From the NCBI GenBank assembly GCA_033557465.1, contig CM066033.1, positions 589,526,438 through 589,590,437 on the forward strand: a stretch of 64,000 bases of DNA, read 5' to 3'. Below the pieces are notes generated by a model. That model made no database searches. It saw nothing but the letters and a program-made list of their open reading frames with translations, and was not told the origin of the DNA. This stretch comes from Ichthyophis bannanicus (taxonomy: Eukaryota > Chordata > Amphibia > Gymnophiona > Ichthyophiidae). The position numbers and the translations under genes were made by a program. Of the stretch, positions 1 to 10,270 are shown piece after piece; position 1 is the first letter of the stretch, and each line of letters starts with the position of its first letter.

Positions 1-230
1 CAACCTTGGGCCGGAAGGACTGGGGTTTCTAGTCCCACAGGTGCTCCTTGTGGTCTTGGGCAAGCCACTTAACCCTCCATAGCCCACGTTCCCTGTAAAA
101 TAGTTATCTCCAAGTTATAATACCCTGTTCAATGTAATTTCAGTTTGTTCAATGTAAACCGCACTGATGCAGAATAGCGCGGTATATAAGAGAATGTAAA
201 TAAATAAATAAAATAAATAGAGGGTACCGA
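1..230 (+). mobile_element. SINE with MIR/CORE-like body and L2-type tail
   Basis: Bases 25-110 read like the tRNA-to-CORE part of a MIR-type SINE: a B-box-like GTTTCTAGTCCC, then CTTGGGCAAGCCACTTAACC and CCCTGTAAAAT. From about 120 the sequence changes to a LINE-type 3' tail (GTAAACCGCACTGATGCAG, GCGGTATATAAG) ending in TAAA repeats. The same tail recurs at 47868-47957. A SINE with an L2-like tail is normally moved by an L2-clade LINE, and L2 LINEs are in this window. It abuts DIRS Z directly at about 231. The 5' end lies outside the window. Confidence 0.55.
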
Positions 231-820
231 CGTCGGTGGTCGTATCGGCGATGCTGCCGATACTGGAAAGTCAATCTGGGACGTATCGATCAGTCCCGAA
301 GGTACCGAGAACGCCAGATGACGATCCCTGGTGAAGAGTGGATCACTCAACACCAGTGCCGATGCCGGGGTATCAGTACCGCTCGACGCGGATGCCACCA
401 CCGAGCATGGCTCAGGTATGTTTTGTGAGGGGTGAGCCCCAGGAACAACCTGAAACCCCTGAAAGGCTTTGGAGACCGAAGACTCCTGCCGGGGTTTTGA
501 AGCCAATAGGGTCTTGAGGGCAAGGCCGGAGCTGTCATCATGCTTGGCATGAGACCTACCACTCAAGGATTGGCTAGTCTTAACAGACTGTTTGTGGGTT
601 ACCTGATCCTGTAGAGAAGAAATGGTCGGTGCCCTGACATTGGAAGGGACACGGTATCGAGGGAAACTCGAAATGGAGAATCTCTTCTCATAAAATTGTA
701 GCCTAATGGCTCCGGAGGAAAAGGGTCGGGACCCAAACAGGTTAGACACCAGTTATTGGAGTCTAAAAAGAAAACTGTATTTCCACAGTTAAGGCACTTC
801 TTAGGAGAAGAAGGCTCCAT
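231..820 (-). pseudogene. DIRS gag-like protein, N-terminal fragment (element Z)
   Basis: The likely start is the ATG at 820, giving MEPSSPKKCLNCGN, the position where gag C begins (26545) and gag B begins (13814). A Cys-rich knuckle follows: C-x2-C, then CLTCLGPD, the CLxCLGPDH motif shared by all DIRS gag copies here. After about residue 45 the frame shifts into a Ser/Thr/Pro-rich low-complexity stretch resembling residues 40-190 of gag A. The conserved middle and C-terminus are absent. Gag is presumed to package element RNA; the role is inferred from position. It is not functional. Confidence 0.65.
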
Positions 821-1189
821 GATGGAGAGGCCTTACAGGCCCAAAAATCTAAGACAGAAACTGAGGGGAAAAAAAACCTCCCTGAGTTTGAGAAAAAGAA
901 AAGAAAAAAACCCACCGGCGGTACCGGTGGAGGCGGGAAAACAGCCGCGACCACAAGAAAACAAGAATTAAAGAAAAAATTTTCTGCAGTGACAGGACGA
1001 CGTTCTGCCGGCTCCGCGGAAAAACGAAAACTGAGGAGAGACAGTTGGAAAGGCGGGAAGGCAGCACGCAGGCGCTGAGGGATGCTCCCAAAAGCTTTCT
1101 GATTGGACGCTGGGGAGCGTTCCCGCGCGGGCTCCGTCGGTACCGACGTACCCATATGTGAAGACTCATTCCTGCTTGTTCCTGGAGAT
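231..1189 (-). mobile_element. DIRS-type retroelement remnant Z (gag start and right terminal repeat)
   Basis: This is the 5' end of a minus-strand DIRS element: the start of gag, a 5' leader, and a right inverted terminal repeat at about 1040-1189 ending CCTGGAGAT. The terminal repeat matches the right ends of elements A (to 7604) and B (to 14210): the ATTGGACGCTGGGGAGCG block, CGGTACCGACG, CATATGTGAAGACT, then CCTGCTTGTTCCTGGAGAT. RT, RNase H, recombinase and left end are missing; the element is cut at about 231 by SINE sequence. Its right end stops inside the inverted Penelope fragment. Confidence 0.8.
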
Positions 1190-1254
1190 AATAAATTACA
1201 GGGGCATATTATAATGTAGACAACAAAAGCAGTACATCTATCCAGCCACTGCAT
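1190..1254 (-). mobile_element. Inverted fragment of a Penelope-like element
   Basis: Bases 1190-1228 are the reverse complement of 2067-2105 inside the neighbouring Penelope-like element: about 39 bases, coding VVYIIICPCN, the start of its GIY-YIG endonuclease. On the minus strand this reads straight into the right end of DIRS Z, so Z was inserted in, or joined to, an inverted Penelope copy. Bases 1229-1254 are not shared with the plus copy and may be the junction. Confidence 0.6.
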
Positions 1255-2389
1255 TCAAACATATCCGTCTATGGTTGAGATTTCTGGATGATATATTTTC
1301 CTTGTGGACCTCCACACAGGAGAGTTTATTGGAGTTTGTGGTTTGGTTAAATTCGATCAAGGAAAATATAAAATTCACGGCACATATGGATGAACATAGC
1401 ATTGAGTTTTTGGATGTATTAGTGAGCATACGAGACGGGATGTTTTTTACAACTTTGTTTCAAAAGTCAAGTCAACGAAATAGTTTGCTTTGTTATCATA
1501 GCCATCGCCCCTTTCCTTTAAGAAATAGTCTCCCTTTGGGCCAGTTCCTTCGCCTCCGAAGGATTTGCTCCTCTTTGTTGGAGTTTAAGTTAAAGGCACG
1601 GGTTTTAAAGGAACGCCTCTTGGAGCGGGGCTATCCTAGTAAGGTGATTAGGAGAGCCTATATCAGAGCCCGATTTTCCCATCGTGAATGTCTCTTGCAA
1701 CCTTTAGAGCCACGGGAGGCTTTACCTTTGAACGATACGGAGGATTTAGTCACTGGGGTTCTACCTTTTATGGCTCATTCGGCGGAGGTGTCCCGACTGC
1801 TCAAGAAACATTGGGGTGTCCTACAGGCACGGGGCTGTTTTAAAAAACCGGTGAGGTTTGCATACACTAGAGGTATGAATTTACGGGACCGTTTGGTTCA
1901 AGTGACCACCGGATTTTCCGTGCAGCAGGGGCCGGAGGGATCGCAAGGTCATTGGGCCTGTCATCATTGCAAATATTGTTCCAATACCATGGAGGGCATA
2001 TACAGTGGTGCCATTTGACATCGGGGCGATCTTATTCTTTTTTTAGATTTTCTACGTGTCAGACGAGTTTTGTTGTCTACATTATAATATGCCCCTGTAA
2101 TTTATTTTATGTTGGGCGTACTATACGCCCGGTTAAAATTAGGATGGGGGAGCATGCTAATCATAATCGAACAAGGAACCTATCAGCCCCCATGGTTGAA
2201 CACTGTGTGGCTTTGGATCACAGTTTTGCGGACCTACGGTGGAGGGTGGTCGATGATGCCCCGGCAACCCCTCGGGGTGGGGATAGGGAACAGCGCCTTC
2301 AGTGGAAGGAACAACAGTGGATATATAAGTTGCAGACTGTGACACCATTGGGTTTGAACATGGAGCAAAATTGGTGGAGCCTTATATGA
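1246..2389 (+). pseudogene. Penelope-like RT/GIY-YIG endonuclease, C-terminal part, frameshifted
   Basis: The frame opens with HIRLWLRFLDDIFSLW, carrying the RT catalytic DD (RFLDDIF), then the thumb motif EFLDVLVS. It continues through a basic linker to CHHCKYC, the Cys-rich motif before the endonuclease, and stops at 2018. The next segment lies in another frame (1952-2389), so there is a frameshift at about 2000-2015. It contains the endonuclease: VVYIIICPC, YVGRT (the GIY-YIG pair), the catalytic-region Arg in IRMGEH, and a downstream EQQWIY helix. A complete protein would be several hundred residues longer at the N-terminus. Copying and integration are the family role; this copy is dead. 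Confidence 0.85.
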
Positions 2390-2683
2390 TCTGTGGATAG
2401 ATTCAATGAGGCGCTCGAGGGGCGGAGCGAACGGTGTGAAAGAGACTCCCATGAGATTATCCCTCTGATGTGATTGGGCACGCTGTGGCCTTTTTGAGTA
2501 AAAGGGTTCTTTCGGTAATGAGGGGACAGGTGCAGTCCTTCCTCTCCAGTCGATTGCCCCTGACAAAAATAGAGGTTGTCGGATTCTCTAAATGCCAGTG
2601 GTAGTACTGGTGGGGATGTTCAGTGACTTCATGTTTTGAGTGCATTGCTTTGTCATTGAACCTGGGGTTTTTTTCTGTAATAT
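1246..2683 (+). mobile_element. Penelope-like retroelement, 5' truncated
   Basis: Identified by a C-terminal reverse transcriptase segment followed by a GIY-YIG endonuclease, the combination diagnostic of endonuclease-bearing Penelope-like elements. Only the part from the RT catalytic motif onward remains. About 290 bases of 3' non-coding sequence follow the stop at 2389, then DIRS A begins at 2684. An inverted piece lies immediately upstream (1190-1228). Tandem and inverted partial copies are common for this class. Confidence 0.85.
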
Positions 2684-2854
2684 CCAGGAACAAGCAGGAA
2701 TGTAGTCTTCACATATGGAGACTCCCTAGCTACAGACGCCAGGGAGAGACCCCAGAAGTTGTGTGCCCCTGTGAAAGGGCTCCACTTCCCCCCATGGATC
2801 TCTGGCATCCTACCGGGAATGGTGGGTAGGAGTTGATTACGTATGGAACAGGTG

Positions 2855-4028
2855 TCACAGAACAGCCTGACCAAACAAGGCATCCCGGCAGGAGTCCTTG
2901 TCTAAGCAGTAATGGGCTGTGAAGGTATGAACCGAGGCCCAAGTAGCTGCTCGACAGATGTTGTCAATAGACACAGAGTGTAGATGAGCCATTGAGACTG
3001 CCATGGCTCTCACATTGTGAGCGGTGACATGGCCTTCCAGAGAAAGGTTTTTACTCTGATAGGTAAAAGAAATACACTGTGCAATCCAATTGGACAATGT
3101 TCTCTTAGAGACTGGACGTCCCAAATGAGAAGGATCAAAAGCAACAAAGAGTTGAGAGGACTTTCTATGTTCCTGTGTCCTTTGTAAGTAAAAAGCAAGT
3201 GCTCTTTTACAGTCCAAAGTATGAAGATTCCTTTCTGCATTTGAAGCATGAAGCCTTGGAAAAAATACAGCCAGGTAAACTGCTTGGTTTAAATGAAAAG
3301 GTGAGACCACCTTTGGCATGAAGTGTGGATGAGTCCTAAGGACTACCTTATCATGATGGAACCTCGTATAAGGAGGATCAGCCACTAATGCTTGCAACTC
3401 ACTAATGCGATGTGCTGATGTGATTGCAACGAGAAAGACAACCTTCCAGGAAAGGAATTTCAAGGAGGTAGTAGCTAGAGGTTCAAAAGGGGCTTCATGA
3501 GCTGTCCAAGAACCAGATTTAGGCCCCATGCTACAGGTGGTGGCCTAATGGGAGGCTTAGAAGGAGGCCTCTCATAAATCTCGCTATGAGAGGATGAGAG
3601 GAAATAGGTTGTCCATTTAAAGGCTTGAAAGAAGCTGAAATAGCACTTAAATGGACTCGTACTGAGTTAGTCTTAAGCCCCGCATCAGATAAATGAAGGA
3701 GATACTCCAATAATGATTCCAGAGGTATCGACAGGGGGTCAAGACCCTTCTGCGAACACCATATAGAAAACCTTTTCCACTTGAAAGCATAAGAGCGTCT
3801 TGTGGAAGGCTTTCTAGAAGCACAAAGGATATCCTTTACTTCTTGAGATAGGTTAAGACCATGAAGGTCTAGGCCCTCAGCAACCAAGCCCTCAGATGCA
3901 GGGAGTGGGGATCGGGATGCCACAACATCCTGTCCTCCTGAGACAGGAGATCTGGAGCAGATCCTAACTCCAGAGATGGAGCTTGAGAGAGATGTAGGAG
4001 CAGAGGGTACCACACCTGCTGTGGCCAA
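2855..4028 (-). pseudogene. DIRS tyrosine recombinase (element A), one frameshift
   Basis: The N-terminal half (4028-3531) has the SAM-like core-binding domain: LNLSQEVKDILCASRK, RRSYAFKWKRFSIWC, LLEYLLHLSDAGLK, NSVRVHLSAI. A frameshift near 3530 leads to the catalytic half (3529-2855). That half has HRISELQAL (catalytic Arg before xSEL present), a mid domain with PHFMPKVVSPFHLNQ, TAHNVRAM (the HxxR pair present), and ATWASVHTFTAHYCL (Tyr nucleophile present). All catalytic residues survive. The enzyme would integrate a circular DNA copy without a target duplication. The last residues end early at FGQAVL, compared with FGQAVLQHLFQI in element B. Confidence 0.9.
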
Positions 4029-4129
4029 TGTGGAGCTATGAGAATCATATGGCCTCTGTCTCTCTGAAGCTTGAATAGGGTTTTGGGAATTAGGGGAATG
4101 GGTGGAAAGGCATATAGGAAGTCCTGACC

Positions 4130-5571
4130 CTAATGGAGGAGGAAAGCATCCCTGGCCTGAGCACCCTGAGCCGGAATTCTGGAACAGAATCTACGAAGTT
4201 TGGCATTCAACGGACTTGCAAAGAGGTCTATGTCTGGAGTTGCCCAAATTTGATAAGTTTTTGCTACCTGGTCTGCACGAAGAGACCACTCGTGTGGAAA
4301 CAGAACTCGACTGAGTCTGCCTGCCCAAGAGTTTTGAATGCCTGGCAGATACACTGCAAGTAGATGAATTTGATGTCTCTGGCGAGGGCCCATAGTCGCA
4401 AAGCTTCGTTGCAAAGCGAGAGAGCCTGTTCCTCCCTGTTTGTTCAGATAGAACATAGCTACTTGATTGTCCGTCTGAATTAGGACTGTCTTGTAGCTCA
4501 GCTGGGTGTGGAACGCTCGAAAAGCAAGGAAGATTGCTCTGAGCTCCAAGAGATTGATGTGTAGATGGGTCTCCTGTGGAGTCCAGGTGCCTTGGGTAGA
4601 GAGATCTTGCAGGTGAGCTCCCCAACCCACCTGTGAGGCTTCTGTTGTTAGAGTGACCTGGGGTGGGGGCTGTTGGAAAGGGGCTCCCACCAACAGGTTT
4701 TGGGTTGACTGCCACTATTGTAGGGACAAAATAAGGCAACTTGAGTTTGCTATTTTGTCTGATAGGCAGCCTGATGCTTGAGTCCACTGAGTGAATAGAG
4801 TCCATTGGGCTGCTCTCATATGGAGGCGAGCATAGGGAACCACATGCACGGTAGATGCCATGTGGACTAGCAATTGTAAGATTTCCCGAGCAGTGAGATG
4901 AGTTTTTAACACTGCTTGGGAAGCCAACTACACAAAGCGAAAGCAGTGGGGCTGTGGGAGATAGGCCCTTGCTTTCCTGGTATCCAGCATGGCTCCTATA
5001 AACTCTAGAGATTGAGTGGGAGTTAGGTTGGATTTTGGGATGTTTATAACCAGGCCCAAATACTGAAGGATACGCATTGTGCAAGATAGAGAAATTCTGG
5101 CCTCTGACTCTGATGGGGCTTGAATGAGCCAGTCGTCTAAGTAGGGGAAGACGAATATTCCTAGAGTGCGAAGAAATGCTGCTACTACAGCCATGCATTT
5201 CGCAAACACCCTTGGTGCTGAGGCCAGGCCAAAAGGAAGAACTCTGTACTGGTAGTGCTTCCCCTGACATACAAACCGAAGGAATCTTGGTGAGCTGGAT
5301 GGATGAGAACATGGGTGTACGCATCCTTGAGATCTAGAGAACAAAGCCAATCCTGACTCTGAAGGTATGGCAGAAGAGTTCCTAGAGAAATCATTTTGAA
5401 CTTCTCCTTGAACAGGAATTTGTTCAATTCTCTGAGGTCTAAAATGGGTCTGTGTCCCCCTGTTTTCTTTGGAATAAGGAAATAGGGGGAGTAAAACCCC
5501 GTACCCTGTTCGGAAATGGGTACGTCTTCTATTGCCCCCTGGGCAAGAAATAAATTGACCTCTTGACCCAA
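4130..5571 (-). pseudogene. DIRS reverse transcriptase-RNase H (element A), frameshifted
   Basis: The RT begins near LFLAQGAIEDVP and FLIPKKTGGHRPILDLREL, with CSLDLKDAYTH. After a frameshift near 5260 come YRVLPFGLASAPRVF and the catalytic FPYLDDWLI box. The connection continues through VVPYARLHMRAAQW to RNase H at 4693-4130. That domain has LTTEASQVGWG, INLLELRAI, IQTDNQVAMFY and NSWAGRLSR. Elements B and C have Asp in the first motif (LTTDAS/LTTDVS) and element C has LADRL in the last, so element A appears to have lost two RNase H acidic residues (D to E, D to G). Non-functional. Confidence 0.88.
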
Positions 5572-5699
5572 CTGATTTTCGAGTGAAGTCTGAGAATTGA
5601 ACCCTCTATGACTGTAGGAGGGGCATGTTGAGGAAATGAAGCTTGTACCCCTCCTTTACAATGGAGAGTCCATCCTTCTGCTGTTATCTGTTACCTCTT

Positions 5700-7305
5700 C
5701 TTTTTAGAGAAGAATGGTTTCTTGTAGGCTTTTCTCCTTGCAGGATCAGCTGTAGCCTTGGATAGTCTATCCAAAGTGGTGTTATCAGCATTCAGCTCAT
5801 TAGCTTTCTCTTGCCAATTTTTGCCAGAGATCTTTGCCTGTGCAAGGGATATTCCCCAGTTCGTCCTGGACCCAGAGTTCTAAGTCAGATGCCTGGAGCC
5901 AGGCAATCCTACGAGCACCTATGGCAATGGCAGAGGTTCTGCTTATGCACTCAAAGCAGTCAAAAGCTGCACGATTAACAAACTTGGAAACATCTTGGGC
6001 ATGTTTGACAAGTGTAAGATAATCTTGCCTCTTATCATCAGGAAGGAGAGCGCTCATAAGCTCTAGATCTCCTGTAACCTCCTTAAGGAACATTCCCATA
6101 TATAGAATGTAGGAACTAATCCTGGCAGAGAGCATAGAGGCCTGGAAGGTTTGACGCCCAAAGGCATCAAGAGTCCTACATTCACGTCCTGGCGGATTAG
6201 ATGCATGTCTTTTTGCACTCTTGATCCTTCTCATAGCTGATTCCACTACCATGGAGTGGTGTGGTAGCTGGGTTTTTTGAAATCCAGGACAAGGAGGTAC
6301 TCGATACATGGTATCAAGCCTATGAGAATGAGGAGAGGTGGTAAGAGGTGTTTCCCACATTCTTAGCATGAGATCATGCAAGATCTCATAAATAGGCAAA
6401 GTGGCTGCCTCTTTGGGAGCTTTAGAATATTGTAAAATCTCCAATTCCTTTGCTCTGGGCTCTGTTTCAGGAGCCACTGTGATGGAAAGACCTCTAGCCA
6501 CCTCCCGGATGAAATCCTGAAAGGATATATGCTCAGGAGGAGACATCCTATGTTTAGGAGAGGAAGGCTCCTCAGAGAGAAGCATTCCGGTACCAACAGA
6601 GCTGTCAGAATCCTCAGACTCATTGGAGGATTCAAAATATCTCCTGTCCGGGTGCTCTTGTAAAACACAATACCGGTACCGATCGAAGTCGGTACCGGAG
6701 GGGTCCGGTACCTGCCTGTCGATACCGGAGAAAACAGCATGACTCGGTGCCGGTAACACAGTCGCCGATGTCGATGCCGTCGGTACCGGTTGAACCGTCT
6801 GAAGCGGTCCCGAAGGCACTGAAGCCGCCAGAAATTCCAGACTGTGTTCAATAGCCAAGAACCTCTGGTCTATTGACGCTGCTGATTCCTGGGTATCGGT
6901 ACCGGACGAAGAGGCCGGAACCCCAGAGCATGGCACCAGTAGTTCTGCCGAGGTTGAGGCCTCGAGAACATCCTGGAGCCCCGATAGTGCTTTGGAAGCC
7001 GAAGCCTCCCGCTGGGGCAATTTTGCCGGTACAAGTCCCTCAAGGGCAACGCCAGAGGCATCTCGATGCTTGGAAGGAGATCTACCCTTTGAGGACCGGC
7101 CAGAATTATGTTTGGTTACCCGAGATCCATGGGAGGAAGATGAAGCCCTGGAAGACGTCGATGCCACGTATGCTGCATCGGAGGGAAAAAAGGTGCTAAG
7201 CTTAGCAGCTCGGTTTTGCCGACCCCTCTTCAACATCATCCCACAGGCAACACACTCCGAGATGGAGTGGTCAGGACCTAAACATTTAAGGCACCACTCG
7301 TGGGT
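5700..7305 (-). pseudogene. DIRS gag-like protein (element A)
   Basis: An open frame of about 480 codons (7239-5800) is preceded in frame by THEWCLKCLGPDH and CVACGMM (to about 7305), the second half of the gag Cys knuckle. The first C-x2-C pair and the start codon are gone. Domains in order: knuckle; a Ser-rich region (SSRASSSSHGS); a Pro/Thr/Ser low-complexity stretch; an acidic patch (SSNESEDSDSS); and the conserved core (SFQDFIREVARGLSI, LPHHSMVVESAMRR, DCFECISRTSAIAIGAR, WVQDELGNIPC). A frameshift near 5808 leads to a basic tail. The Gln/Pro-rich end seen in element B is missing. This is probably the nucleocapsid-like protein. Confidence 0.75.
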
Positions 7306-8048
7306 GAAGAAAGAAAGAAAGAACCGGCGGTACCGGTAAAGCGTCGAGGAAGGCAGACGCTACCACAAAAAAGAATGAAATAAGATGGGATAATTTCTGC
7401 GGTGACAGGAAAACGACCTGCTGGCGCCGCAGAAAACAAAGAACTGGAGAGAGGCAGTTGAGAAAGGCGGGAAGGTAGCACGCAGGTGCTGTGGGATGCT
7501 CCCAAAGGCTTTCTAATTGGACGCTGGGTAGCGTTCCCGCGCAGGCTCAACGGTGCCGATGATACCCATATGTGAAGACTACATTCCTACTTGTTCCTGG
7601 AGATAGTGAATTACAATGTATCTGAACATCTTTCCTCACTGCTATTTGTTACTTAGCATCTATTCAATACTGTGACACTATAAATTACCAACTCTTCTCA
7701 TTGTTACAATCTCTCCCTCTATTTAACCTTCACCTCTGCCCCGTTACGTTTCCTCAAAAAACAACTATTCAATTTGATTCTCACCACTAACTTACATTAC
7801 AATCTTAATTATTTTCTGCTTATTAACCTCCAAAATGTACTCTCAACTATTGGTTCAAATAATACTTGGTTTAATCATTCTCTCATGCCTAACGATAAAA
7901 GGCAATGCACAATTCTTCTCACTCACACAACCAGAAATAATCCCTATTGTACATTCACAGCTTTATTCACATAGACTGTATCACAGACCATCAAACACCA
8001 CCAGCACCCACAGACTTATATACATTAATCCATGACCTATAAACACCT

Positions 8049-8585
8049 ATGGAATTTGGAAAGTCCCTCATAAAACCTCCCTGCATCAAACATAAATGCA
8101 AGGTCGAAAAAAAAAAGACGCCTATCATTTTTGATTATGCAAATACTACCAACCCTGATGTAATATTTATAACTGAAACCTGGCTCTCTGATCTTGATAA
8201 CGTTATACTAAACCAACTATGCCCACCCAACTATAAAATATTTCAGACCCCCAGAACAGTTAAACGGGGTGGAGGAGTTCTAATTTTAATTAAAGACTCT
8301 TTAGGTCCACAACTACACCGCTCTGCCTCCACACTGGATGCTGACCTTCTAATAATCATTACAGAGACAACAGCTTTCTGTCTTGTATACCGATCACCAA
8401 CTGCTGACCCTGATGGCCTTACAAACATTGCAGAAATTGTTAACACCACACCAAATAAAAACCCCGTACTCTTAGGGGATTTTAATCTCCCTTCATTATA
8501 AAATTTGCACTCAGCCTCCTTCATCAGTGCAATGGAAGATTTAAGTTATAAAGAAATTATTACTAATCTCACACACAATAAAGGT
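8049..8585 (+). pseudogene. L2 LINE endonuclease, N-terminal part
   Basis: Encodes NPDVIFITETWLSD (catalytic Glu of AP-type LINE endonucleases), GGGVLILIKDSLGP, AFCLVYRSP and LLGDFNLPSL (the GDFN motif). A frame break at about 8500 is followed by MEDLSYKEIITNLTHNKG, where DIRS B interrupts. The endonuclease nicks target DNA to prime reverse transcription. The rest of the domain is at 14211. Confidence 0.8.
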
Positions 8586-8940
8586 AAAGGGTAGTTACTC
8601 ATCTGTAACAGGTGATCTCCAGGAACAGTAGAAATTTAGTCTTCACATATGGGTATCGTCGGTACCAACGGAGCCTGCGTGGGAACGCTCCCCAACATCC
8701 AATAGGAAAGCTTTTGGGAGCATCCCACAGCGCCTGCGTGCTGCCTTCCCACCTTTCCAACTGTCCCTCTCCAGTTGAGTTTATAGCTGAGACAAAAGGG
8801 AGAGAGAGAGATACAACTCCTAGGGGAGGTGGGCAAATTGTGAAGACTAAATTCCTGCTGTTCCTGGAGATCACCTGTTACAGGTGAGTAACTACGCTAT
8901 CTCCAGGAACAAGCAGGAATGTAGTCTTCACATATGGGGA
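8585..8940. repeat. Left terminal repeat and internal complementary region of DIRS B
   Basis: Bases 8640-8770 are the inverted copy of 14035-14175 (CATATGGGTATCGTCGGTACC, AATAGGAAAGCTTTTGGGAGC, GGAAAGG and CAGTCCCTCTCC-type blocks). Bases 8835-8935 join an inverted right-end sequence (CTGTTCCTGGAGAT) to inverted left-end sequence (CACCTGTTACAGGTGAGTAACTAC), then repeat the end again (TCTCCAGGAACAAGCAGGAA). In DIRS1 such a region lets the termini be copied when a circular DNA forms. The CACCTGTTACAGGTG palindrome lies at its centre. Confidence 0.8.
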
Positions 8941-9057
8941 TTCCCTAGCTGCAGATGCCAGGGAGATGGTCCCAGGAAGTTGTTAGCCCTTGTGAAAGGG
9001 CCATACTTCCCCCCATGGATCTCTGGCATCCTACCAGGGACGGTGGGCAGGAGTTGA

Positions 9058-10270
9058 TTAAATCTGAAAAAGGTGTTGAAGAACAGCCTGGCCAAACAAG
9101 GCATCCTGGCGGGAGTCCTTGTCTAAGCAGTAGTGGGCTATGAAGGTATGTACCGAAGCCCAAGTAGCTGCTCGACAGATGTCATCGATAGACACAGAGT
9201 GAAGATGAGCCATTGAGGCTGCCATGGCTCTCACATTGTGAGCTGTGACATGGCCTTCAAGAGGAAGGTTCTTACTCTCATTGGCAAAGGATATGCACTG
9301 AGCAATCCAGTTAGATAGAGTTCTTTTGGAAACTGGAAGTCCCAAATGACTAGGATCAAAAGCAACAAAGAGTTGAGAAGATTTTCTATGTTGCTGTGTC
9401 TTTTGCAAGTAAAAGGCCAAAGCTCTTTTACAGTCCAAGGTATGAAGGTTCCTTTCTGCACTGGAGGCATGAGGCCTTGGAAAGAATACAGGAAGGTAAA
9501 CCACTTGGTTTAAATGGAAAGGCGAAACCACCTTTGGCATAAAGTGTGGATGAATCCTAAGAACTATCTTATCATGGTGGAACCTTGTATAAGGAGGATC
9601 AGTCACTAACGCTTGCAATTCACTGATGCAACGTGCCGATGTGATTGCAATGAGGAAGATGGCTTTGCAGGAAAGGAATTTCAAAGATGTAGTGGCTAAT
9701 GGTTCAAAGAGCGGTTTCATGAGCTGCCCGAGCACCAGATTTAAGTCCCATGCCACGGGTGGTGGTTTAATGGGAGGCTTTGTTAAAAGAAGGCCTCTCA
9801 TAAATCTCGCTATGAGAGGATGAGAGGAAATAGGTTGTCCACTTAGAGGCTTGTAAGAAGCTGCAATAGCACTAAGATATACTCTTACTGAATTTATCTT
9901 GAGACCCGCATTTGACAAATGAAGGAGATACTCCAGTATCGATTCCAGAGGTATCGCAAGAGGGTTAAGACCCGTCTGCGAGCACCATATGGTAAACCTT
10001 TTCCACTTAAAAGGCATACAAGCGTCTTGTGGAGGGTTTCCTAGAAGCATGAAGGATATCCTTTACCTGTTGGGAAAGGTTAAGATCCTGAAGTTCTAGG
10101 CTTTCAGCAACCAGGCCCTGAGATGCAGAGACTGGGAATTCGGATGCCAGAGCATCCCGTCCTCTTGGGAGAGAAGATCTGGAGTGGATCCCAACTCCAG
10201 AGGCAGAGCTTGAGGGAGATGTACGAGCAGAGGGTACCACGTTAGCTGTGGCCAACGTGGAGCTATGAGG
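9058..10270 (-). pseudogene. DIRS tyrosine recombinase (element B), catalytic Arg lost
   Basis: The N-terminal part (LNLSQQVKDILHASRKP, RRLYAF) lies in one frame to about 10007. After a frameshift the frame 10050-9058 is open to the natural C-terminus (FGQAVLQHLFQI). It has FKWKRFTIWCS, NSVRVYLSAI, TSARCISELQAL, TAHNVRAMAAS and ATWASVHTFIAHYCL. The box-I Arg directly before xSEL is Cys here (ARRISEL in other copies), a change that fits CpG decay; the HxxR pair and Tyr remain. The start of this gene overlaps the end of the RT-RNase H frame, a known DIRS trait. Confidence 0.88.

Larger units (their letters stand above)
2684..7604 (-). mobile_element. DIRS-type retroelement A (left end missing)
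   Basis: On the minus strand the order is right terminal repeat (7400-7604), gag (7305-5700), RT-RNase H (5571-4130), tyrosine recombinase (4028-2855), then a short 3' region ending at 2684 with TCCAGGAACAAGCAGGAATG. In complete element B that last sequence is the inner half of the internal complementary region, so element A stops there and lacks its left terminal repeat. Order and content match DIRS1-like elements. No methyltransferase domain is visible. The right flank at 7605 is LINE-like sequence. Confidence 0.85.

Noticed and set aside
2390..2683. Hammerhead ribozyme in the Penelope 3' region (CTCTGATGTG at about 2462)
   Set aside because: Penelope-like elements often carry such ribozymes, but the CTGATGA core is not matched and I could not place the GAAA and cleavage-site strands.
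7366..7612. Shared flank AATTACA after the right ends of elements Z and A as a target motif
   Set aside because: Only two cases; B, C and D have different flanks (CATACTTG, CTGCAG, ATATCC), so it is probably chance.
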